In this document: piece by piece, positions 55,695-64,000 of the stretch
How positions within the stretch are numbered: the stretch's first letter is position 1
How the letters are laid out: each line of letters opens with the position of its first letter
Origin: Bradyrhizobium sp. CCBAU 53340
GTDB lineage: Bacteria; Pseudomonadota; Alphaproteobacteria; Rhizobiales; Xanthobacteraceae
NCBI RefSeq assembly: GCF_015291645.1
Contig: NZ_CP030055.1
Span: forward strand, 6,324,001 to 6,388,000
Length of the DNA stretch: 64,000 nucleotides
Direction: 5' to 3'
Translations under genes and position numbers: made by a program
Notes under the pieces: generated by a model
The model's input: only the letters and a program-made list of their open reading frames with translations
Databases searched by the model: none
What the model was told of the DNA's origin: nothing

Positions 55695-56906
55695 TTGAAG
55701 ATAGGAAGCGCTTTGCTACAGCCAGTGTTACGAGTATCTCCAGCGCTTGTGATCTCAACCTTCATCCTTGCGGGTTGTGGAGGATTCACGCCACAAGATG
55801 CGCCGAATAGTGCAGCAATCGTGACCAATGCGGCGCTCACGGTAGCGCCGAGCCCGCCGCTTCCATACGCCGTTCTGGCCGTAGATCCCGGAATCCTGAA
55901 ATGGGCTAACTCCATCAGCGATCGCGGTGGCGGCTCGTTCAGCAAGTTGCCGGGTGGTAACTACAAGGACATCACGATTGGCGTCGGCGATATCGTCGCC
56001 GTGACGATCTTCGAGGCCCAATCCGGCGGACTCTTTATTCCCAGGGAAGCCAGCGTCAGACCGGGCAATTTCGTCGACGTTCCTCACCAGCAGGTCGACC
56101 AGTCCGGGAACATCACGATTCCGTATGCCGGCTCGGTCAAGGTCGCCGGGCTCACCGCTCGCGCCGTCGGCGACATCATCCGTGAGCGCATCAAGAACCG
56201 CGCCATCGACCCGCAGGCCGTGGTTTCGGTTGTCGAGCAACGCGGGAACCAGGTCAGCGTCCTTGGCGAAGCCAACACACCGCTGCGGTTCCCGATCGAT
56301 CCGGGCGGGATCCGGGTTCTCGGGGCCATCGCCCGTGCGGGCGGCCCGAAATATCCGTCGTGGGAAACGAAGGTCAGGATCAAGCGCGGAGGCCGAACCT
56401 TTATGGAGTCGATGAGCTCGATCGTCCGCCATCCGGAAGAAGATGCCTTCCTCGCCCCCGGCGACGTCGTCTATCTGTCGCGGGAACCTCGGATCTTCAT
56501 GGTCTTCGGATCGACGCCGTCGCCCGGCTCGATCGGCGGCACCAACAACCGCAGGTTCACGTTCGAAAACGACTCGATGACCCTTGCCGAAGCGATCGCC
56601 AAGGCAGGTGGCCTGGATGGAGCCCGAGCAAATTCGACGTCGGTCTATGTCCTGCGGCTCGAACCGAAAAACCTCCTGAGATCGGCCGGTATCGATGTCG
56701 AGCGCTTCGGCGGCGAGCTGGTGCCGACCGTATACAATTTCGACTGGAGCAAGCCGGACGGAATGTTCTTTGCCGACTCGTTCCAGATCCGGGATCACGA
56801 CGCGATTGTCGTGTCGGAATCGCCGAGCACCGAGCTGATCAAATTCTTCACCCTGATGATCGCCGGAACGGATACGGCTGTTAACATCCAGACACTGACG
56901 AGATAA
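55695..56906 (+). CDS. Wza/ExoF-type outer-membrane polysaccharide export lipoprotein
   Basis: A roughly 400-residue polysaccharide export protein. Lipobox TFILAGC places the lipidated Cys at residue 28. The Poly_export domain begins at DITIGVGDIVAVTIFEAQSG and includes VDQSGNITIPYAGSVKVAGL and RNQ-like VVSVVEQRGNQVSVLGEAN; SLBB-type repeats follow (FPIDPGGIRVLGAIARAGGP; TLAEAIAKAGGLDGARA). It should form the outer-membrane pore that works with the Wzc-type kinase. The start is a TTG at 55695, or TTG 55713 with AGGA at better spacing. Confidence 0.9.
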   Translation: MKIGSALLQPVLRVSPALVISTFILAGCGGFTPQDAPNSAAIVTNAALTVAPSPPLPYAVLAVDPGILKWANSISDRGGGSFSKLPGGNYKDITIGVGDIVAVTIFEAQSGGLFIPREASVRPGNFVDVPHQQVDQSGNITIPYAGSVKVAGLTARAVGDIIRERIKNRAIDPQAVVSVVEQRGNQVSVLGEANTPLRFPIDPGGIRVLGAIARAGGPKYPSWETKVRIKRGGRTFMESMSSIVRHPEEDAFLAPGDVVYLSREPRIFMVFGSTPSPGSIGGTNNRRFTFENDSMTLAEAIAKAGGLDGARANSTSVYVLRLEPKNLLRSAGIDVERFGGELVPTVYNFDWSKPDGMFFADSFQIRDHDAIVVSESPSTELIKFFTLMIAGTDTAVNIQTLTR

Positions 56907-56935
56907 CGCGCGTTCACACTGGATGAGACCTGCAC

Positions 56936-56960
56936 GCAGCGCTGCAATTTGCAGCGCTGC
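56936..56960 (+). terminator. 25-bp hairpin after the export lipoprotein gene
   Basis: GCAGCGCTGCA-ATT-TGCAGCGCTGC: perfect 11-bp arms with a 3-nt loop, 30 bp past the stop. There is no clear T-run, so it may also be a binding palindrome; a terminator is the simpler reading. Confidence 0.5.
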
Positions 56961-57136
56961 ACATGCTTCCAATATCGCCTGAATTGTACGCGGCTTGGCT
57001 GCCGGGGCCTCGTTTTGGCTCGGCGGCAAGCCGCGCATTTGGCCTGGATAGTGCAGGATGGTCCGCGCACGTCATAAAAAGGCGCCGTGTCGGCGGCTAG
57101 ACGAACCAGATCCCTGGTCATTTGGAGCTTGAGAGT

Positions 57137-58360
57137 ATGCGCATTTTGGTCGTCTCGGCCATGTTCCCTCCGAACGTGCTCGGCGGTGCTGAAATTTCCG
57201 CATTCAACCTCTCATCATGGCTCCTGAAGCAGGGACATGAAATCGGCGTACTCACGGCTGCAAAGTCGCCCGCAGAGGAGAAGTTCGGCGAGATCGTCGA
57301 CGGCATGAGAATATGGAGCATCTACATGCCGCGCCCCTACCCGATCTATGCGCAAGGCGCGGTTCAGCAGAAATATCTCAAGCCCGTTTGGCACCTCCAG
57401 GATCATCTCGACCCGCGCAACCGAAGTATGGTCGCCAAGGTCATCGAGGAATTCAGGCCTGACTTCTGCAACGTCCACTATCTCACGGGGATCGGCCACA
57501 ATGTGCTTTCCGAGCTCGGCAAGCGCGACATTCCCGTCATGTATGTGATGCCGGACCTCGCATTGTCTTGCGTGCGCCTGACCATGTTTCGCGATGGAAA
57601 GACCTGCGAACGACAATGCTGGCCCTGCAAATTGTCGGCAGCCTTGAAACGCAGCGACTTTCGCACGGTTCGGCGTATCGGGTTTTGCGCGCCGTCGCGC
57701 GCAAATCTGGACCGCAACGCGCGTTTCCAGGCACTCGACGCTTATCCAACCGCTCATATCCTGAACGCCAACAAGTATCCGGCACCAACAGTTACGAGGA
57801 CCCCGTCCGCCACGGTACGTTTCATCTACGTTGGGCGGCTGCATGCGGCCAAGGGCGTCGACATACTGATACAGGCCTCCGATATGATTCAGGGTCTGGA
57901 TTTTTCCCTCACCATCGTCGGCGGCGGAGCGGAAGAAGAGGCCTTGCGACAGAAATACGGCCAACATCCGCGCATCGCGTTCACGGGCCACGTGCCGCTG
58001 CAAGAGGCCATCAATCGCATAGCCGAAAGCGACGTCCTCTGCATTCCGTCGATCTGGCTGGAGAATTCTCCGGGGGTCGTCATCCAGGCACTCGGCATGG
58101 GTGTCCCCGTCATTGGCAGCGAGGTCGGAGGCATCCCCGAGCTGGTTCAGCACGATGAGACGGGGCTGCTTGTGGCGCCGGGAGACATTGCGGCATGGAG
58201 CAACGCTCTCAAGCTGCTGATCGTCGACCGCGAGCGCCTCGATAAATTTCAACGGAATGCCGCGAGCCGCGCCAGCGAGTTTGACCAGGATTTCATCGGC
58301 AGACGCTATGTCGCGTTCATGGATCGGATCGTGAAATTTGGGGGCTTACCGGCGCAGTGA
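57137..58360 (+). CDS. GT4-family glycosyltransferase
   Basis: A 407-residue GT-B protein. The N-terminal GG loop is MFPPNVLGGAEISAFNLSSW; the donor domain has FIYVGRLHAAKGVDILIQAS and the ENSPGVVIQALGMGVPVIGS motif with GGIPELVQHDETGLLV. A cluster of four Cys (CVRLTMFRDGKTCERQCWPC) in the N-terminal half looks like a structural metal site, as in some GT4 enzymes. Start ATG 57137 has GGAG about 8 nt upstream. It lies 19 bp before the PslG-like hydrolase gene, so the two are co-transcribed. Confidence 0.87.
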   Translation: MRILVVSAMFPPNVLGGAEISAFNLSSWLLKQGHEIGVLTAAKSPAEEKFGEIVDGMRIWSIYMPRPYPIYAQGAVQQKYLKPVWHLQDHLDPRNRSMVAKVIEEFRPDFCNVHYLTGIGHNVLSELGKRDIPVMYVMPDLALSCVRLTMFRDGKTCERQCWPCKLSAALKRSDFRTVRRIGFCAPSRANLDRNARFQALDAYPTAHILNANKYPAPTVTRTPSATVRFIYVGRLHAAKGVDILIQASDMIQGLDFSLTIVGGGAEEEALRQKYGQHPRIAFTGHVPLQEAINRIAESDVLCIPSIWLENSPGVVIQALGMGVPVIGSEVGGIPELVQHDETGLLVAPGDIAAWSNALKLLIVDRERLDKFQRNAASRASEFDQDFIGRRYVAFMDRIVKFGGLPAQ

Positions 58361-58379
58361 CATGGAGGGCCGCAACTAC

Positions 58380-59777
58380 ATGACATTTCCGATAGCCCGC
58401 ATCGTAAAGCCCATTGCGGCGACCATAGGCCTCGCCCTCCTCCTCGGGCGACCTGTGGCGGCAGAGACGAAGATGGTCGTTTTCGCCCATCGGGATGCAC
58501 CTGCAACGGCACCGCGGCACGCCATCTACGGCGCCAACATCCACTATGGGTTGCGGCGGACGCTCGGCTACAACTCGGTCGAGCAGGGCATCAAGCAGCT
58601 CAACGCGATCGGCGCGGTCTCATTCCGCGATTATCTGCCTTGGCAGTCGTTCGATTTCAGGTCGGGGACTCCGTCTCTGGTCTACTCCGAGCGGTTGATG
58701 AGCTTTCTTCCGCAGGCAAGGTTCAAGCCGCTCCTCAACCTTGGAGGCGCCAACAGTCAGGTTCCGGGCGGCGTCCCTCCCGTCTCCGACGAAGGCCTGC
58801 AATACTTCGTTCGTTATCTGGAGGCGGTCGTCGGAGCCACGAAGCAATACGATCCGATCTACGAAATATGGAACGAATGGAATATGTACGTCGGCACGGG
58901 ACCTCGTGCGCCGCGCATGCAGGGCGCGGGCGATACGAGTGATCCGCGAGCCGCGGTTCATTATGCGCGCATTGCGAGAACCGCAGTGGACGCGATCAAG
59001 AAGACAAATCCTCATGCAACCGTGATCGTGGGTGCCGTCGGCGACGATGCTGATTGGATGTGGGCCCAGGCCATCACGCGGTACGGCGCGCTCGATCACG
59101 CCGACGGCCTGTCGGTCCACCTCTACAACCAGTGCGCGAGGCTGGTGTCCGACCGAACGGCCAAGGAAATGATCGTTCGTCTGGAAAAGCTTCAGGACGC
59201 GTTGAGAACGATCAGAAATGGTCAGCCAACGTCCATTTACGTCACCGAGTTCGGCTGGCCGACCTCGCAAGGCAATTGTGGCATGCCTCTGGATGTTTCT
59301 GCTTACAATTTCGCCCACTTCATCTTACAGAGCGCCACGTTGCCATGGCTCAAGGGAGCGTGGATGCATGAACTGAAGAACATTGGGCCAGATCCAGTGG
59401 ATCGCGAAAACAACTATGGCCTCTTCACATTCGACGATCAGCCAAAGCCTGCCGCCTGCTTCATGCGCGAGGCCATAGATCTGGTCAAATCTGCCAAGGT
59501 GCTGGAATTGCGCGAGCCGTTCCCGGATGTCTTTGTGCTACGGGCCATCTCGGCTGGACGACAAACCGTCGCACTCTGGACATCAGGACCCTTCAGACAC
59601 GCGAGCTACAAATTCGAAGAGCCGGCATTGCGAGGCCGCATGATGTGCGGCGACACAATACCGACAAGCCCGCGTGCCAACCTGGGAGCGCAACCCGTAG
59701 TCTACGAGTTCGACCAAAACGCCCAAATAAGTGTAGCCGTGGATACGGGAGAACTCCCCGCTCTAGGGACGAAGTGA
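58380..59777 (+). CDS. secreted PslG/GH39-like glycoside hydrolase
   Basis: A 465-residue protein with a Sec signal peptide (IARIVKPIAATIGLALLLGR) and a clan GH-A barrel. Candidate acid/base E166 is in YEIWNEWNMYVG and nucleophile E290 in IYVTEFGWPTSQG. The layout resembles PslG, the periplasmic endoglycosidase encoded in the Pseudomonas Psl cluster that influences polymer release. Start ATG 58380 has GGAGGG about 8 nt upstream. Its place between two glycosyltransferase genes suggests it cleaves the polymer made by this locus in the periplasm, an inference from context. Confidence 0.84.
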   Translation: MTFPIARIVKPIAATIGLALLLGRPVAAETKMVVFAHRDAPATAPRHAIYGANIHYGLRRTLGYNSVEQGIKQLNAIGAVSFRDYLPWQSFDFRSGTPSLVYSERLMSFLPQARFKPLLNLGGANSQVPGGVPPVSDEGLQYFVRYLEAVVGATKQYDPIYEIWNEWNMYVGTGPRAPRMQGAGDTSDPRAAVHYARIARTAVDAIKKTNPHATVIVGAVGDDADWMWAQAITRYGALDHADGLSVHLYNQCARLVSDRTAKEMIVRLEKLQDALRTIRNGQPTSIYVTEFGWPTSQGNCGMPLDVSAYNFAHFILQSATLPWLKGAWMHELKNIGPDPVDRENNYGLFTFDDQPKPAACFMREAIDLVKSAKVLELREPFPDVFVLRAISAGRQTVALWTSGPFRHASYKFEEPALRGRMMCGDTIPTSPRANLGAQPVVYEFDQNAQISVAVDTGELPALGTK

Positions 59778-59813
59778 AGCGCGCGACTGGGCCCTGAAGC
59801 AATACGAGTTCCG

Positions 59814-60968
59814 ATGCTGTTGTACTGCAAGACACTTATTTCAGAGCTGCGCAAGACGAAGCCCGGCTCGGCTCGATTGTGGTTCATCGGACCGATGCCA
59901 CCGCCCATTCACGGGCAATCCGTCTACAATACAACCTTGCTGGAGTTCCTGCGGCATTATCGCGAGCCGACGTGCTTGCCGCTGGGTGGAACCCGGTCGG
60001 AGAAGATGGCCGGCGCGCTGCTGTTGCCCTTGATCATGCTCGTTTTCGCCCGCCGCGGCGACGACGTCTATACTTCGCCACCCGGCCAGGGCGGCGTCTG
60101 GGCGTTTCTGCTCACGATCGCAACGCTGCGCGTTCGCCGTCTCGACCACTACATCCACCATCATTCCTTCCGGCCCATCAATCAATCTCCGGCGCTGTCA
60201 GCAAAGCTGCTGGCAGGCATAGGAGGCAAATACCAGCATCATATTTTCCTGTCGGACGGCATGAGGGAACGATATGCGGCGCTCTATCTGAACGGCCAGC
60301 AACAATCTCAAAGCCTGGTGCTCCCCAATTCCTTCTTATTTTACGAGCCCATAGACCATATGCCCGAACGTTCGGGGCCCGTCACGCTGGGACATCTGAG
60401 CGTGATCACCCGTGAGAAGGGTATTGTCTACCTGATGGAGCTCGCCGATCGAATGTTCCGGGTGCGAAGCGATTTCCGCTTGGTGCTGGCTGGTCCGGTT
60501 CGCGACCCTTCCCTCAAGGAAGAGATACTTGCATTTTGCGCGCGCCATCCCGACAAGGCTGTGTACCTGGGGCCGGTCTACGGCAAGGAGAAAGCCGCGT
60601 TCTATCGGGCAATCGATATCTTCGTTCTTCCATCGCGCCTGCTCGACGAGGCCGACCCTCTCGTCCTGCTCGAGTCCTACAGCAGCGGCTGCGACGTCGT
60701 GGCTTCGAGCACCGGCTGTATTCCCGAGCGGATTCGCTCGGATGACAGACTGCTTTCCTTTGTTCCGAACGACGACTGTACCTTGATGGGTCGCATCATC
60801 GATCAATGCAACATAGATAGAGGAGGCGTCTCCTCAATGTGCGTGACGCATGCCCGGCAGCTCTATGCCGACGCACGACAGGCAGCCATGCGATTTTTTG
60901 GAGCATTGTCGATCTCGATTCCGGTCAATGCATTCCCCGATAGATCTGAAAGGGCTCAAAAATTGTGA
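59814..60968 (+). CDS. GT4-like glycosyltransferase
   Basis: A 384-residue GT-B-type protein: LWFIGPMPPPIHGQSVYNTT at the N-terminus, a HYIHHHSFRPIN stretch, and a donor domain with GHLSVITREKGIVYLMELAD and the LLDEADPLVLLESYSSGCDV motif (E-x7-E-like). Conservation is weaker than for the other GT4 genes, but the fold signals are clear. The ribosome-binding site is weak. It follows the PslG-like gene by 36 bp and presumably adds one sugar to the EPS repeat unit. Confidence 0.8.
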   Translation: MLLYCKTLISELRKTKPGSARLWFIGPMPPPIHGQSVYNTTLLEFLRHYREPTCLPLGGTRSEKMAGALLLPLIMLVFARRGDDVYTSPPGQGGVWAFLLTIATLRVRRLDHYIHHHSFRPINQSPALSAKLLAGIGGKYQHHIFLSDGMRERYAALYLNGQQQSQSLVLPNSFLFYEPIDHMPERSGPVTLGHLSVITREKGIVYLMELADRMFRVRSDFRLVLAGPVRDPSLKEEILAFCARHPDKAVYLGPVYGKEKAAFYRAIDIFVLPSRLLDEADPLVLLESYSSGCDVVASSTGCIPERIRSDDRLLSFVPNDDCTLMGRIIDQCNIDRGGVSSMCVTHARQLYADARQAAMRFFGALSISIPVNAFPDRSERAQKL

Positions 60969-61287
60969 CCATGTCTGTCCGCCCAATTTGCCTGACGCTG
61001 CTGACATGGTGCATGCGCGACAAACCGAGAAGGTGATCGTGCAAGAACGATGTGCATCAAATTCATGCAGAAGATGACTCTAAAAGAGACGCCTCGCGAC
61101 GGTGTTTGTTGCATGGTGTTCCAGGGATTTGTGATATGAGCCGTGACCTGAAGGCCATGGAAGGCAGAGCGCTGATGACCGGCACCGCGGTTAGCTGGAA
61201 CGTCGGCATGACGTGTCCGTCCATTCGAGATTGCTCCGACCGGATCGATGACTTGCTACAGTTCTCACTCTGCAGGAATTTCGCTCA
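60969..61287. other. intergenic stretch between glycosyltransferase genes
   Basis: 319 bp with lower GC. A short frame (61052-61291) has no ribosome-binding site and no recognisable protein. A promoter for the GT2 gene may lie here. Confidence 0.45.
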
Positions 61288-62124
61288 ATGAGCTGCCCGA
61301 GTAAGCTCCAGGCGATCATCGTCAACTTCAGAACTCCTCAACTGACCATTCGCTGCATAAAGTCGATGCTGGAGCATCGCGTGGTGGACCGGGATGGTGT
61401 GCTGGTCGTCGACAATTGTTCCGGCGACAATTCGCTCAAGGAGATTCGCGAGGCTCTGCCCGACATCCAGACCATCGCTGCCGACCGCAATGGCGGGTTT
61501 GGCGCCGGTGTAAATCTGGGCGTGGCGAAGACGACTGCCGACTATCTTCTTATCCTCAATCCGGACACTTATTTCGAATTCAACAGCGTCGCGTCCGTCG
61601 TCGACTTCATGGAGCGGAGCCCTGACACCGCTCTGGTCGGGATGGATTTGGTCAATCCCGACGGCAGCCGTCAGTATTCGGCTCGCCGCTTTTACTCGGT
61701 GTTCGACGTCCTCGCCCGGCGTGTGGATTGGATCGGAGCGATGGTGCCTCAGCGTGCCAAGAGCCACCTGATGATGGACGCCTGGGAGACCGGCAAGCCG
61801 TTTGACGCTGAATGGGTGATGGGGACCGGCTTTGTCGTCAGGCGCTCCGCATTCGAGGAAATACGGGGAATGGACGAGAGCTATTTCCTGTACATGGAGG
61901 ATGTTGATCTCTGCGCCCGCCTCTGGCGGGCGGGATACAAGATCAAAGGCATGCCCGGGGCCAAGCTGGTCCATGACCATCAACGATCAAGCGCTGCCGG
62001 CCCCCTCACATTTGCCGGCAGGACCCACATTCACAGCCTGTTCCTGTTCCGGTCCCGGTTTACGGTCCCGCTCTTCCGGCCACCGGGCGTCGGCAGAATC
62101 ATCGGGCGCAAGGCTGGGCACTAG
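61288..62124 (+). CDS. GT2-family glycosyltransferase (rhamnosyltransferase-like)
   Basis: A 278-residue GT-A inverting transferase. QAIIVNFRTPQLTIRCIKSM, VLVVDNCSGDNSLKEI, AADRNGGFGAGVNLGVAKTT and the metal-binding DxD equivalent in ILNPDTYFEF are the WbbL-type motifs; YMEDVDLCARLWRAGY is the conserved catalytic ED loop. WbbL-type enzymes often transfer rhamnose, but the donor here is unknown. It lies 47 bp before an acyltransferase gene on the same strand. Confidence 0.87.
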   Translation: MSCPSKLQAIIVNFRTPQLTIRCIKSMLEHRVVDRDGVLVVDNCSGDNSLKEIREALPDIQTIAADRNGGFGAGVNLGVAKTTADYLLILNPDTYFEFNSVASVVDFMERSPDTALVGMDLVNPDGSRQYSARRFYSVFDVLARRVDWIGAMVPQRAKSHLMMDAWETGKPFDAEWVMGTGFVVRRSAFEEIRGMDESYFLYMEDVDLCARLWRAGYKIKGMPGAKLVHDHQRSSAAGPLTFAGRTHIHSLFLFRSRFTVPLFRPPGVGRIIGRKAGH

Positions 62125-62171
62125 GTGTTCGGTATCGTCACGCCGCGACTTGACCGGGGGAGCGACCCTTC

Positions 62172-63314
62172 ATGACGTACGAGCTTTCGAAAGAGGGTGT
62201 CCCGGCGCCGCGGCGAGGACAGCTGCTACAGCTGAACTGGGTCAGGGCCGTCGCAGCGTTGCTCGTCGTTGCCTACCATTGCGAAGTGACCATGGTGCTG
62301 CCAAAATATTTCGGCGTCAGCACGTTTCCGCTGTTCAAGGCCGGCCACTCGGGCGTTCAACTTTTCTTCGTTCTGAGCGGCTTCGTTATTTACCTGGCGC
62401 ATCATCGCGATTCCGAGGCTGACGGCAGCATGGTCGCGCGATTTGCGGCCAAGCGATTCCGTCGCATCTATCCGTCGCTCTGGATCGTCCTCGTTCCCCT
62501 GATCATCCTGTCGTTTCTCGGCTTCGCAACAAGAGCGCCGAGCAACGCCGACGTCGCCTTGTCGCTGCTGATCTTGCCGGCAAAGGAAGAGGTGATCCTG
62601 GCCACGGAATGGACGCTCCGCCATGAAATTCTCTTCTACGCCCTGTTCGCCTGCTTTCTCTGGAATCGGAGAATCGGGTCCTGGCTTCTGCTGACCTGGG
62701 GCTTCATCGGCCTCCCGCTCGCCCTGTTCGACGACAAGGGTTGGCTGATCGACTTCATCTTCAACAACAACCATGTGCTGTTTCTGTGTGGAGTCGGTAT
62801 CGCGTGGCTCTACATACGCGGACATTCTGCCGGCGGTCCCTATTTTCTGGTCGCCGGGCTGGTCATCTTCGCGGTGACCTTCTATTTCGCCATATCGAAG
62901 CGGATTCCTCCAAACGGCGAACTCCTGCTGTTCGGGCTGGGCGCCGCCGGAATTATCCACGGCGCATGCTCCATGCCATTGCTGAATCGGAAAATTGCTC
63001 CGCTGGAGGAGGCGGGGGCTGCGTCATACGCCCTCTACCTTCTTCATTATCCGCTGATCTCGCTGCTGGTGAAGGTTGCGGTCAAACTCAACGCAACCAT
63101 CGCAGCGCCACGCGCTCTGTATTTCGTGGTCATTGTCGCGATCTGCCAGATGATCGCCATCCTCTTCCATCGCCTGATCGAAGCCCCACTGATGAAGGCG
63201 GCCTGGATGCAGAAGTTATTCCTCGCGAGCGGGGCCAAAACAATGGCCTCAGGCTTTCACGGAAGATCGCAGGGTATTGCGGACCGCAACGTGCCGGCGT
63301 CCTCGCCGGACTAA
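62172..63314 (+). CDS. acyltransferase-3 family membrane protein
   Basis: A 380-residue OafA-type membrane acyltransferase with about ten helices: QLNWVRAVAALLVVAYHCEV with the catalytic-type His, GVQLFFVLSGFVIYLAHHRD, AAKRFRRIYPSLWIVLVPLI and TEWTLRHEILFYALFACFLW. GASYALYLLHYPLISLLVKV is the usual C-terminal motif. It probably decorates the EPS with acetyl or pyruvyl-like acyl groups. The stop TAA is the first triplet of repeat copy C. Confidence 0.86.
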   Translation: MTYELSKEGVPAPRRGQLLQLNWVRAVAALLVVAYHCEVTMVLPKYFGVSTFPLFKAGHSGVQLFFVLSGFVIYLAHHRDSEADGSMVARFAAKRFRRIYPSLWIVLVPLIILSFLGFATRAPSNADVALSLLILPAKEEVILATEWTLRHEILFYALFACFLWNRRIGSWLLLTWGFIGLPLALFDDKGWLIDFIFNNNHVLFLCGVGIAWLYIRGHSAGGPYFLVAGLVIFAVTFYFAISKRIPPNGELLLFGLGAAGIIHGACSMPLLNRKIAPLEEAGAASYALYLLHYPLISLLVKVAVKLNATIAAPRALYFVVIVAICQMIAILFHRLIEAPLMKAAWMQKLFLASGAKTMASGFHGRSQGIADRNVPASSPD

Positions 63315-63410
63315 AGTGCGATGCGATGAAGATGAACCGTCATCGCGCTTCAGGTTATCGTTTGAGCATGATCGGGAAAACCGCTGCGCGCTCTTCCGGA
63401 TCATGCTCTA
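63312..63410. repeat. RIME-like double-hairpin repeat, copy C
   Basis: TAAAGTGCGATGCGATGAAG ... CATCGCGCTTCAGG and GAGCATGATCGGGAAAACCG ... TCTTCCGGATCATGCTCTA. Its first triplet (TAA, 63312-63314) is the stop codon of the acyltransferase gene; its last triplet (CTA, 63408-63410) is the TAG stop of the convergent glycosyltransferase gene. The two genes end exactly at its two edges. Confidence 0.9.
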
Positions 63411-64000
63411 TAGGGAATCGACCAACGCCTGAGCCGACGAGATCCACGTATACCGCGACCTCTGCGCCAACTGGCGGGCGAGCTCGGCTTCAGACAGCGC
63501 TCCCTTTTCGATCCGCTCCCGCATCAAACGAGCCAGATGTTCGGGATCGGTCGAACTGCAATATTCGGCTGCATCCCCGCAAACTTCGCGCAGCACCGCA
63601 ATGTCCGACACGATGACGGGACATCCGAACACCATGGCTTCCAGCGGAGGCACGCCAAACCCCTCATACAGGCTTGGAAAGATCAGCGCCGTCGCATGGC
63701 TATACAGGGCCGTGATGGACGCATCCGAGATGTGCCCCGTCGGGATCACCCGATCGTCGGCCGTTGCATCGTTGCGGCCAAAGACCCGCTCATTGACGCC
63801 GCCCACGATCACCAATGGGTAATCTCTGGGAAGAGATTTTATCGCACGGGCTACAAGCTCGATATTCTTGTTTCGCTTGTTGGAGCCGACAGCCAGAAAA
63901 TATCGTCCCGGCACCAGGTTGAGCCTGCGCAATACCGCATCATCGGGCGGAATCCTGGCCAGATGCTCGGCGCTGTTTGAACAAACCGAGATATCGTCGA
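63408..64000 (-). CDS. GT4-family glycosyltransferase (partial, 5' end beyond right edge)
   Basis: The C-terminal ~197 residues of a GT-B glycosyltransferase; the frame is open to the window edge (preceding residues AEHLARIPPDDAVLRRLNLV). Donor-domain motifs are YFLAVGSNKRNKNIELVARA, VIPTGHISDASITALYSHAT and the E-x7-E region FPSLYEGFGVPPLEAMVFGC. It is related to WbaZ/MtfB-type mannosyltransferases, which is only suggestive. It is transcribed leftward into repeat copy C, whose end provides its stop codon. Its presence shows that the polysaccharide locus continues to the right. Confidence 0.85.
   Translation of the reverse strand, partial: DDISVCSNSAEHLARIPPDDAVLRRLNLVPGRYFLAVGSNKRNKNIELVARAIKSLPRDYPLVIVGGVNERVFGRNDATADDRVIPTGHISDASITALYSHATALIFPSLYEGFGVPPLEAMVFGCPVIVSDIAVLREVCGDAAEYCSSTDPEHLARLMRERIEKGALSEAELARQLAQRSRYTWISSAQALVDSL

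Noticed and set aside
61052..61291. 79-codon frame before the GT2 gene
   Set aside because: No ribosome-binding site and no family; it ends inside the start of the GT2 gene.

Overview
This window reads as chromosomal DNA of a Bradyrhizobium-like alphaproteobacterium (Nitrobacteraceae). The reasons are high GC with G/C-ending codons, DUF6894-type small proteins, RIME-like double-hairpin repeats, CcoG and FadR-type regulators, and a large galacturonate-type exopolysaccharide (EPS) locus. No rRNA, tRNA, CRISPR array, integrase or insertion sequence was recognised.

Layout, left part (1-34 kb): metabolic and housekeeping genes in short units. These are a periplasmic aldehyde oxidoreductase paoABC (paoC cut by the left edge); a gamma-glutamyltransferase; trhO overlapping slyX, with a 15-bp tandem repeat in the trhO tail; a membrane diguanylate cyclase; hemE; a four-gene left-pointing operon (heme-copper-oxidase-like membrane protein, DUF2249 duplication protein, MIP18/SufT-like protein, CcoG) behind an apparent NnrR site; and the lldR / lldP-lldD L-lactate module. 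They are followed by two small proteins, a metallophosphoesterase tail-to-tail with a CarS-like membrane cytidylyltransferase, tetR-GMC oxidoreductase-hemC, a SnoaL-like gene, a GGDEF-EAL protein, a vanA-vanR-vanB O-demethylase operon, pgm, a c-type cytochrome, an acyltransferase, an MBL hydrolase and an aldose epimerase.

Right part (about 35-64 kb): an EPS or capsule biosynthesis region. Precursor supply is ugd (UDP-GlcA) and an LpsL-like epimerase (UDP-GalA), with pgm nearby. Assembly and export genes are a Wzc/ExoP-type co-polymerase and tyrosine kinase, two Wzy/ligase-like membrane proteins, a Wzx-type flippase and a Wza-type lipoprotein. There are five glycosyltransferases (one cut by the right edge), two acyltransferase-3 proteins, two hexapeptide acetyltransferases, and two clan GH-A-type glycosidases (one large and apparently type I secreted, one PslG-like with a signal peptide). 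A transglutaminase-like cysteine peptidase is flanked by two paralogous secreted proteins of unknown function. No priming glycosyl-phosphate transferase was seen, so the locus probably continues past the right edge.

Three copies of a ~100-bp double-hairpin repeat lie in the EPS region, and in four cases the element's end supplies the stop codon of the adjacent gene. The least explained parts are the NnrR-type operon (10.3-14.0 kb), the secreted paralogue pair around the cysteine peptidase (41.1-43.1 kb) and the large repeat-bearing glycanase (50.75-54.1 kb).
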